Assembly (NCBI GenBank): GCA_018398765.1
Contig: JAHBMJ010003505.1
Span: forward strand, 89,460 to 153,459
From: Chromera velia
Taxonomy: Eukaryota; Sar; Chromeraceae
Length of the DNA: 64,000 nucleotides
Direction of reading: 5' to 3'
A program made the translations under genes and the position numbers. Within the stretch, counting starts at the first letter, position 1, and the number at the start of each line of letters is the position of its first letter. The notes below the pieces were generated by a model. The model searched no databases and was not told where the DNA came from. It worked only from the letters and a program-made list of their open reading frames with translations. Shown in pieces: positions 12,164 to 21,982 of this stretch.

Positions 12164-14782
12164 ATTGAGGGAGAATTGAAGTCAATTCGAATTGAGAGCA
12201 AGGAGTCTCTCAAGAGCCCCAGTAGTTTTAACGCAATAATAATACAAACCTGCACCATTATACAGCTTTATATGATTAAATTATGTCTGGTTTTATGTAT
12301 CACAGTAATATGTAACAGTATTAATTGAAATTGATTTTAAATTCAAGTCACTTCTTCGGAGTTCTTCCCCTCTTATTTTTTTTATAAATAGATTGTCTAA
12401 ATTGTCTTAACTTTTGTTTAATAGACTCTTGGCAGCGATTTTAAGAGTAACTTTGATGGTTTGAAATGAGGGCTCATCTACTAAATTACATTTTGAAAAG
12501 CAGCTTCTTTGAATGAGTAGTAATCCTTATACGCTAGGCTTCGCGGCCTAGCATAACCGTTATAAATCGCCACGCCTTCGGCGCGCCTAGATAAATAACC
12601 GTTATACAGCTCAAAGCCGTGCACACTACTGTATAAAGCAAGTTTTGAGTTTATCAGATATTAAAGTTTTGTAGTTTTGATCAGAGTGACAGAGTTTGTC
12701 CACCCGGGACTCCGCCGGCCTGGCGGATGCCGCGCGTGCAAGGGGGGGTCGTTGAAGAGGGGGAGGAAGGAGATGAAGAAGAGGACAGGGGGATGGGAGC
12801 GGGGGGTGTAGCAAGCGCTGCTGTTGATAACAAATGCAGAAAAAGAGAAAAAGATAAAGGAAAAGCAGAGGCAAGCAGACCAAAGAGAGCATTTTTTTGG
12901 CGTACTCAGCCAGTAGGACCTGTGTAAGGTTACCCGCCGAGGTGGTCAAAACCCTGTACCCCAGAGGTTTTTCCCTCTTTTTCAGACTGCAAATCGATTC
13001 ACCGCTAATTCGCAGCAGCGAGCAGTTCCACCAGTATCACAGCAGTCCAGCTCTTCTTCTTCTTCTTCTTCCACAAGAGGAGACAGAGCTAGGAGGGGCA
13101 GCCGCTAACATAAGAGGGCGGGGAAGGGGGAGCAGAGGAAAGGCGCCGAAAAGGGTCTTTAAACAGGGTGGAACATAAGAGGAGACGCTAGCAATAACTG
13201 ATTAATTATTACTAATTAAGGCCTTCAGTGATTCGAAGATTCCGTTACTCTAGCTAAAAAGTCTTCTTTAATTTGCAAGTCAGTATAACCGTTAGTAGGT
13301 CGGTTACCGTACGTTTTAGGACCTTACCACCTTCTAGAAGTTAGGATAACCATTACCGGAAGCTTTAACACTTTTACTCTATTTAGTAACCGTAAATTGG
13401 TCTAGTAAATTGGTAACCCGGCCGGCCGTAACCAAACTAAAAGAGTAACTCTTAAGACTTCACCCTAATAGACTCGGATTTATCACTACCTAGAGCACTA
13501 TATGAGATATGTTTTAAACCTAGGTTTTAAACTCTGAGTCTCTGAGTTATAAGCACTGTGACTAACACCATGATTAGCATGTGATTAGCTGGCTTAAAAC
13601 TAAATATTAACTAAAATATTACAAACTTTAATACAAAGTATACCTAGACTAGCACCTAGAAGTATACGTTTTCATTAATCAATTAATATTTAGTCCTATA
13701 GGCTGTAATATGTGGGCTTTTAATCCTTGGCTAGATCCTTGGTCAACTATAGTTGGTCAATTAAAATTAGTAATATTATTAGTTTTCACATACTTTTATT
13801 CTCTGTCTAGCGTTTTCAACTTGCAGAGTATGTAGCAGACAGTGCTGCAGACTATATGGCTGCAGCCCAGACTAACACTGAGACTCAGGCTGTAGCCTTA
13901 AATTTGCTAGTGTCATCATCATCATCATCAGTGTGATTATATAGATATGATTGAGAGACACGCTAGGAGGCATGGTTCACCACAAAGACTTATGAACTCA
14001 TCCTCGTCCGATCGATTCTCTGTCTTCTGACTCTTCTCTTTCCCATGGAGGTCAGTCCGATCAATTTTCTGTCTTCTCTTTCTCATGGAGGTCAAAAATG
14101 CGGTGAGAAGAGTCGTTAGACTCATCTCACTTACTTTCAGACCCATGCAATGAAGATCAGACTTGCAGTGCCACATACAGTCATAATACGGTCATATGCA
14201 GTCCACATGTACAAACCGGCGCCTTTCATATATTCCGTAGGCACCATCGCTGCCTTGGTCGCTTTTCACTCAATTTCTTTCCCACATCTTGCACATGCAC
14301 GATTTCAGGCACAACTGTGTGCACCGCATGGAGGAAGCTCGCATTTTATATTTCTACTCAGTCGGAAGCCGGGAGAGGACACACGGTACAGTGGCTGCCT
14401 GTCACACGAATATGTGGACGCCCTGACGGCTGATGGGTTTCGAACTCATCACACAGCCTTAGAGTTGCACAGCCCAAAAAAGGGTTTTTCACTACCCGTT
14501 CTCGGACAAACTTCAAAGCCATTCGTTTTGGCTCTGCAATTTGCACAAATGAATTCTTTCCTCCCCTGAGGCTCGCCAGGGATGCATTCACGAGAGAAAA
14601 ATGCATGACAAAAACGGACAAAAGTGAGTGACTCCCCGTCGCGACACACCTGTCACGAAGAGACGTCACCACAGTATGCACATACAACAGTCAACTTCAA
14701 ATTTGGCTCCCAATCTCATTGTTGCACACGCACTTCTGGATATCGAGCGACGGACGTCTCCTGACAAACGCTCAAGTGCAGA
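12164..14782. other. AT-rich intergenic region between convergent SNF8 and the secreted-protein gene
   Basis: 12170-12620 and 13180-13950 are AT-rich and contain many TAA/TTA words. Near 12533-12600 lie short GC hairpins (GCTAGGC-TTCGCG-GCCTAGC) between ACCGTTATA repeats. 12680-13170 is a patch of Glu/Gly-rich or Ser-rich low complexity on either strand, without usable splice structure. 13960-14780 shows no gene. Confidence 0.6.
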
Positions 14783-15478
14783 TTACTCTGCGATGATTGC
14801 ATCAATGGGCCCAAACAGGTCACCCTCCGGATTCTGCAGGAAGAGTGGGATTCCTGCCTCCTCCACCTCGGTGATGTTGACGAAGGTGCCGTTGAGAATG
14901 AAGACGTCGCAGATAGGAAGGTTGATGGGGATGGCGAGGACACAACGGTCGAGATTTTCTACATCGTCAATCTGCCCCTCAGTGAAGGCGCCGGGGATAG
15001 CGCTGTTGCAGTTCTCGAGGATTTCCGCTTCAGTGGTACCAACTGCCGCAAGGGGAAATGCGATGTCTCCAAAGGTGCCGTTACTCACAATGAATCCATC
15101 AACAACCTCGAGCTGGACTTCGGGATCCGATTCGAACTTCAGTTCAAGGGACTCGATCACCAGAGGATCGATCACACATTCCTTCTCTTTCTTCCCGTCT
15201 TTTTCTTTTTTTCCAAAAAAGGCATCAAAGCTCGGCAGCTTGAAGCCGAAGAAGCCTGAGGAGTCGGTTTTGTTCGGAGAAAGTCCAAAATCCTTGAAGT
15301 CAAGGTCAGGCAAATCAAACTTGGAGGCGTTGAAGAGATCTCCCTTCATCACATCATCGAACTTTACAAGGTCATCAAACTTTGAAGTGTTGAAGAGGTC
15401 AAACTTGATAGGACCGTCTTCAGAAACAAAGCCAACAGCCGAACACACTCCGACGGAGAAAGCAAGAGTTTTGTACAT
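14783..15478 (-). CDS. Small intronless secreted protein, unknown family
   Basis: Single exon, 231 residues, from the ATG at 15478. A longer upstream frame exists but has no ATG. The N-terminus MYKTLAFSVGVCSAVGFVSE looks like a signal peptide, with cleavage around residue 17-20. The mature part has repeated short acidic-aromatic units (KFDLFNTSKFDDL, KFDDVMKGDLFNASKFDL), a Lys-rich stretch (KKEKDGKKEKE), then a region with spaced cysteines (ECVIDP, NCNSAIP, RCVLAIP, ICDV). Asn glycosylation sequons include NTS, NAS, NKT, NGT (twice) and NIT. The four later cysteines suggest two disulfides. I do not recognise the family. The gene sits alone between AT-rich sequences, tail-to-tail with SNF8. 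Role unknown; a secreted or surface protein is the most that can be said. Confidence 0.72.
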   Translation of the reverse strand: MYKTLAFSVGVCSAVGFVSEDGPIKFDLFNTSKFDDLVKFDDVMKGDLFNASKFDLPDLDFKDFGLSPNKTDSSGFFGFKLPSFDAFFGKKEKDGKKEKECVIDPLVIESLELKFESDPEVQLEVVDGFIVSNGTFGDIAFPLAAVGTTEAEILENCNSAIPGAFTEGQIDDVENLDRCVLAIPINLPICDVFILNGTFVNITEVEEAGIPLFLQNPEGDLFGPIDAIIAE

Positions 15479-17040
15479 CTTTTCAGATAAATGAATTAGT
15501 GGGTGTTGTTTGGGTTTCTTCTTCAAGAGTGGAAACAAGACAGCCCTGGGTTGTAATTCAGCTTTGCGGTTACAGCTTCGAATTCGGAGACCTTCGGAAG
15601 TGCTTCTTTGAGGTGAAGACCAATCGACTTGTGCTGAATTGATCTGCTGATTTCCCGTTATATAAGCAACACTTTGTTGTAAAACTTAAAGCCGATTATG
15701 TTCATACATGTGTGCAGTCGATTATTGATGCAGGATCTGACGCACTACGTGCGAATGACCCGGAAAGCGAAATTATTTTTGGTTGTATTACGTGATACAC
15801 CCAACTAGTTGGGTGAGTGCCTCGGGGGGCGTATAGGTTGTTCCATAGAATGTCTATGCTTGGAAGGGAGGAATTTTTATGCTAATATCATACGCGATCC
15901 TGCATGGGGCCTCTTACACGCATGCAGAATTCATTGTGCGGAACTGCCCGCCGAGCCGATGGCAGAAAAATGGCGGAGGTAGGAATCGAAGCCGGGACCA
16001 TGCGCATGCGAGTGGAATGCTCTATACCAACTGAGCTGCATTCTACAGGGAACCATGGCGAACCCGTGACGGCAACATGCCGCACGTATAATGCAAATAC
16101 CATCAAATTGACTCACCTTGCTTCCACATATTAAAATCGAACTAACATCCGATCCCCCCCGCCGGGACCCCTAAAAAAAAGATGAGCTTGCATGCGATCT
16201 TAGGGCCTTTCGGCTGATCTCAGTAAAGCTGAGCTGCCCCCTAAGATGATAAGCGCCCCCTCAGCAATCTTTCCGGGATATCAGATGGAGTGCGTACATC
16301 AGTTTTTAATAAAAAAAACGGCCAGTGCCAGGGGCGTATATACCATGGCACACCTAGAATTATGGACGGTGACTTGGAGTTAACGAAAAGCCTAAGATTG
16401 TGAAGTACACACTCGAAGCTACATGCGCGTTATCACTGGTCTTTGCGTACGTAAAGTGACTATTTATAAAGTTTTATAAGCACTCTCCAACTTTCTTTTA
16501 ATTCCGGGTAATGCCATATACTAGCCCTTATACAGGTTCTATGTAGTTCTATGCAGTGACATGTCAGCTAGCTAGCATGTCGGAACCGAATAAAAATTTT
16601 TATAAACGGGCATCAAAATAGCAGATAAAACGGACTCATGCGGGGCCATGCAGACTCAATCACCTCGGGGAGCAACTATATTTTTTTTATTGTGAAAACT
16701 TAATTAAGTTAATCATATAAATAAGAGTAATGCTAGCTAAATCGCTAATAGTAGTGTATTCTAAGCTTTAAAAGTCTAAAAAATTCTAAAAACTTATGGC
16801 TAAACGTGGTACAATTATATTACTGTGGTGCAAAATAAATAGCTGAGCAGTGCTTTTATGCTATAAAGTCTATACAGGCCCATGTAGGCCCGAGCCTTCA
16901 ATGTTAGCTTCAATGTCAATGACAGACTCCAGTACAATGTGCACTGTTCACTGTGTTCAGTCCACTTTGAAGCAAGGCATAGAAAGGGGGCCGGCAGAGA
17001 TTTTTCAACGACAGGCATGGTTTTCCTCTCATCGTTCACC
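15479..17040. other. Intergenic region upstream of the secreted-protein gene and downstream of the MYCBPAP/PGK gene
   Basis: 15540-15880 is the likely promoter side of the small secreted gene and contains a perfect 18-bp palindrome at 15798-15815. 15971-16047 holds a tRNA-like sequence. 16140-16860 is AT-rich with long T runs and no coding signal, and forms the 3' flank of the minus-strand gene ending at 17041. Confidence 0.55.
15971..16047 (-). other. Degenerate tRNA-like sequence (pseudo-tRNA or tRNA-derived repeat)
   Basis: On the minus strand there is an A-box-like GCAGCTCAGTTGGTATAGAGC-type D arm (AGCTCAGTTGG) and, 35 bases later, a B-box-like GCTTCGATTCC. A candidate middle loop contains CGCATGCG. 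The acceptor (TGTAGAA against CTCCGCC) and the T stem do not pair, so it is not a functional tRNA as read. It may be a tRNA-derived SINE head. Confidence 0.35.
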
Positions 17041-19192
17041 TCACTGCAATCCAAGCCGTCCGTCCTCTGCAGCCTCTAGGCCTGGCAGCATTGCACAGCC
17101 AGAGAGAAGCTCAGACCCTGCAGCGCCTGCAAACGAAAGGGCAGAGACGTTGGAGAGTCTCTGCGGTGTGGAGAGAGACTGCCCTCCTGGAGTTCCGAGA
17201 GGATTCCGAAGGAAGGCAGAGGCAAAGTACGCACACACGTCGCCCAGAATCAGGGAGGTGGTCAGGTCCGGAGGGTCAACCGTGGCGCCTGCCCCCTCTG
17301 CCTCCTCCTCTTCTCCTTCGCCCTCTTCATCTCCCTCCTCTCCCTCTCCCTGCACAGAAAGAACGTTACATGCATTTTATGCATTGACAGAAAAACTGCG
17401 GAGAACTTTTCGTTTGCCCCGATTTGTTTCCAAAAGAGACATGAACCATTACTTCGTTGAAATCGACACCCACGGAAAATACGACCCTGGCTTGAGTTTG
17501 AGAACAAGAAGTCAAGAAAATCGAAAGCATGAAACAGCTCGACAGCCAGCCACAGCAAGATTTGTTCTTGCACATTTGGAGGATTACGAGCAGGCCAGGT
17601 CTACACGAAACCTTCTCTGTACCAGCTTTCTAGGAGAGACCCAAACCATCATTTTTAGAATCCTAAACAAGTACGCATACACACAAAGAAACAAACAGCG
17701 AGTGACAGGAACGACAGACAGTTCAACGGACCTCTCCGTCCTCTGCCCCCTCTCCTTCCTTCCCTTCCTCGTCCTCCTCCTCTTCCTCATCATCGTCCGG
17801 CTCCGGCTCCTCAAATTCTTCATCTCTGCAGGAAGAGTCGCAGACACACAATGAATGTCAAACAGGCTGCACTTTATACTTTTCTGCCTCGGCAATGAAT
17901 GAAGGCCGTAAAGCAACCGCTGATGAAGTTGACAAGCCGCTGAAGTCTTTAAGCGCTAAGCGGGCTTTTTTTCACAAGTTTGCAAAGCGACTGAGAGAGA
18001 GAGGCAAAGAAGGAATGAGGACCCTCCCTGCAGGGCTTCATCTTCTTTCAACTTCTTTCTTTGTATTCCCTGTGGTCTCTCTCTCTCTCTCTCTCTCTCT
18101 CTCGAAAAACCTGACTGTCCCTCTTTGTGTGTCTCTGAGGCGTTCAAAAGAAAAAAAAAATGAAGCCCTTTCACTCCTCGTTTGATACCAGATGAGCACA
18201 ATGAAAGAGATCTTCTCTGGCTGCGTGACTGACGGATTTGCCCGCTCCTCGATCAAGTGGACCAGTCGTCGCGTCGAGCGTGTCAGCTTCAGCTTTCGCT
18301 TTCCCTCTGCGTCCATCCCCTCGTTCAATTCGTCTCCGCATGACGCGGCCCCCAGAGGCCCCCCCATCCAGATGACGGAACCGGCCCTGTCCATCAGTCC
18401 CTTCAGGCGATCAAGGGACGCAGGGCCAATGTCCACAATTGCACAATCGGGGGGAATCAGGGGGAGAACCTGCGTGGGGGAGACGGGAAGCTCCTCGTCC
18501 TCTTTTCCCCCCATCGCCTCCCCGTCTCCTTCTCCAGGCGGCGGGAGCTCCCCGCTCGCCCCTTCCACAACCGCAGCTGGTGGAGGGGAGGTCTCCTTTT
18601 TATTTCCTTCCAACTGGACCCTCAGAGCCTCCAGCTGCGTCTGTAGGCTCTCGAGGACTTGGGGAAAGACACCCAAGGGAAAGGGGAGGAGGGATTCCAG
18701 AGGCTCGGTAGCGAGAGGGAAGACCTCCAGGCCCCATAACTTGTTTTTCTTTTGCTGCTTGGGGTCTGCCCCCCGTCGGATGGCCTCTGCTAGGGGCAAC
18801 GTTCCGTCCTCCGACCCCTGTACTGCTGCGTCCCCTGCATCTGCGTCTGGTGTGGTTTTGCCTTCTTTCTCTTCTGGTGCTGTCCCCGAAGGGGAGGAGG
18901 ACGCTGTGGGTGACCTCTCGCTAGGGGGTGTACATAGTAGATCGGGAGGGAAGTGGAGTCTCACGTCTCTTCGGGCACCTGCACGGGAATCGGGGGGGGG
19001 GAAGAGAGGACAAACAGAAAGGTCAAAGGAAGAGATCTGTCAAAAACCCTCTCTATGCATGCAAAGGAAAGAGGAACGAGAGAAAAAATCCATGAGAAGC
19101 AAAAGAATGTGAGAGAGAAACGTGCCAAAAGACCGAAAGCAGACGCACATGTGTTTATGTGCCGGCATATGTATACGCACATGCACATAAAC

Positions 19193-19225
<33 letters not shown>

Positions 19226-20557
19226 GAGACAGAGAGAGGGAGAGAGAGAGCATCAGAGAATCAGCAAGGATTCAGAGACTGACATTCTTCGAGGAAGTGT
19301 GTGACCCCCTCTGTCCATGCCTGCAAGATCTCCATCTGTTCTTTTCTGCTTCTGCTCTCTTCTGCTGCCTTCATGGCTGCCCTCTGCTCTGCCTCTGCGT
19401 CGTCCCCCTCCTCGCTCTCCTGTTGACTTGCAGGCCTTGTCACGTCGGGAAGGGGAGGGACAGGGAAGAGACCCGTGCTAAGGTTCCAACAGATACGAAG
19501 GAGAAGACGCAGAAATGACCCACATACAAAGATGTCTGTAACGAGTGGAAGCGTCTGTGTGACGCTCCGGAGGTTCTCTTTGAGAGACTCAAATGTGCAG
19601 TTGTACCCTCCTATGACCATCAAACACTCCCCCTTTTTCCCTTCTGCCCGAATCTCTCTCAAGCTCATTTGGGATCTCCTTGCCTTCTCCGCCCTTTCGC
19701 GCTTTCTCTTCTCAACCTCAGACAAAACCCATCGTTTCCCTGCCCTTCTCGGCTTAGGCTCGAGACTTCCACACACAAGCTCAACCTCATCCGTAACCCC
19801 ATTCTCAAACTCTCCAACCGCCCTCCCATTCACAGGCTTGCCTGCATCCTCGCACAACCTCTGGACAGCTTTGACTTCTGTCAACGCCGACGGGCCCAGC
19901 ACCCGTAGAGGGGAAGTGGGCCATTGAAGGGGCAGGGCCGCACAGGGAGACGGTCCGGAGACTTGAGCGTAAGTACTGAGGAGACGGGTACCTGCCGTCC
20001 AGGGACCTGAAGGGCCTGTGACGGCCTCCCAATTTCCTGCTGCACCTCCCTGTGCCCCCCCCCAGACCTTTGGGGGCCCTTCCCGAGGCACTAGGCCGAC
20101 TCGGGAGAGACGCAGGTTGTCGTTCATGATCAAGTCTGGGCGCATCAGAGTGCCCACTGTCCTGTTCAACCATGCTAAACGGGAAGCTAGAGGGACTTTC
20201 GTTCGGACTCTGTATCCCGCCAGACCGTCAAGAACGTGTTTGGGGGGTGGGGGGGGCTCTGCTGATTTGTCTTTTTTATCCTTTTTCCCATCCGTAGCGG
20301 GAGGCGGCGTTTCAGACACGGGTGTTGGAGGGCCCGGGAGGGGAAGAGAACACCACTCTCCTGCCTCCTCAAAGAACGAACGCATATTCTCCAACAGGAA
20401 CACGCGGTTGTCCCTGCCCTCTCTGCATCAGGCAGACAGACAGACAAACAGACTATGTGTTTTTTCTTCTGCCTTCTGACAGACAGACAGACTGTATCAT
20501 CCTTTCTTTCCTTAACAGACAGACTATATGTTTCTTCTTCTTCTCCCCCCTTTTCTT

Positions 20558-20592
<35 letters not shown>

Positions 20593-20657
20593 TGTATCAT
20601 CCTTTCTTTCCTTAACAGACAGACTATATGTTTCTTCTTCTTCTCCCCCCTTTTCTT

Positions 20658-20692
<35 letters not shown>

Positions 20693-21982
20693 TATATCGT
20701 CTTTTCTTTCCCTTTTTCTCCTTCTTCATTCTCTTCTGTTCTGTTTCACAGACAGACAGACAGACAGACAGACAGAACGAGAACACAAAACAACACCACA
20801 CGGGACAGAGACTTAAGACTCGTTCTGAAACCGGCAGACTACATGTGTCATTCTGTTTCTGCACTTTCTTCTTTTCAAAGAGACAGACAGGCACAGTCAC
20901 ACATCTACATCTACACACACAGACACATAAACACACACAGACAGAGAGGCAGCGAGAAACAGAGAGAGCCCAAGACGATTTCACCCACCTGATCATTTTT
21001 GCGAAATCCCCTTCCTTCCCCTCCTTGTTGGTGCTTGACCACTCCTCATGTTCCAGGAACTCAACAGACGACGCAGCCCTCCCCACCACCTCCTGCACAA
21101 GTCCAAGGAACCCCTTCGTAGACCACCAACCCGACCCCTTCAGACCAGAGGCCTTCGTAATCGCCCCCTTCCCTTCAGTTGCTTCCGCCTGTTGCGTTTT
21201 CTCTTCTCCCTGCTCTTCCCCCTCTCCCTCTCCTGACGGAATGGCAGGAGGAGGAGAGCCGTACCTGACCATCTCAAAGGCCGAATACTTCTCCTTCAAG
21301 CACTCCGTTCTGAAAGACAAGGAGTGCTCGTCTATTACCGGGGGCTGGTCTTCCGCCTGCGCGTCTGCCTCTTCCATCGCAGCGGCCTTCTTCTGACCGT
21401 ACAGACGCTCACACTCCTGGAGAGCCTCGGCCTTATGCTTCTGCCTTAGCTCGGTTAGTTTCTTCAGTCTCTTTTCCTTGAAGCTTGCAACGTCCCCTTC
21501 CGTTAGCTCGGCCTCAAATTGGGGAGACGGGCCGATGTGGAGACCTATCAGCACGGCCTGAGGGGAGAGGTCCAACAGCTCTTTCAAAATCGCCAGCTTG
21601 TGCTTGATCACACTGCACACACACACACACACACATACACACACACAGAGGCATAAAAGCACATGCGCGTAATCGAGATGATGTATTGAGAAGACAGGAA
21701 GGCGTTTGGGTGAAACTTCGGAGATCTGCGGCAAACAAAAAGGCAGAAGAATGCACCAAGCAAGGAACAGCTTCCCCCTTCCCCTGCCTGCCCTCCTTCC
21801 ACGCTGACTGACCTCACTGCTGCCTCATCAAGCACCTCCTCTATTTCATCTGCCCTGTCCGGATTACCCAAAACAGCAGCACACTCAGGAGCCCACAGCT
21901 GAGGGAGGTCGAGGTCAACGAGGAGAAAGACGACAGACCCCCCGATGCCACACTGCTCCCACGTCATCTTCGTGAGGGCTCT
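17041..21982 (-). other. Pseudo-phosphoglycerate-kinase region of the fusion gene
   Basis: PGK landmarks appear in the correct order but altered. LLVDLDLPQ (about residue 811) stands where PGK has its RVDFNVP. VLIGLHIGPSP (about 870) replaces the SHLGRP turn. RVFLLENMRSFFEEAG (about 1061) is well conserved with the LLENxRF strand. LIMNDNLRLSRVGL matches the NDAFGxAHR segment. CLMVIGGYNCTFESLKENL matches the LGGAKVxDK segment. DCAIVDIGPASLDRL and VIWMGGPLGAA (about 1616-1648) match the DIGP and WNGPMG segments. LSFAGAAGSELL (about 1806) replaces the STGGGASLE phosphate-binding loop. Large Ser/Pro/Glu-rich insertions make the region over 1000 residues long against about 415 in normal PGK. Loss of the arginine/histidine and glycine-loop residues indicates no kinase activity. 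Confidence 0.78.

Noticed and set aside
12626-13178. Glu/Gly-rich and Ser-rich short frames downstream of SNF8
   Set aside because: Low complexity on both strands, with no start context or splice structure.
14420-14482. tRNA-like 3' half (GAGTTCGAAACCC, minus strand)
   Set aside because: There is a B-box-like word but no A box and no full cloverleaf. Probably chance or a small fragment.
16850-17854. Plus-strand open frame of 334 codons
   Set aside because: It lies antisense over the last exons of the minus-strand fusion gene. The minus strand gives PGK-like C-terminal motifs and clean splice phases, so the plus frame is a shadow.
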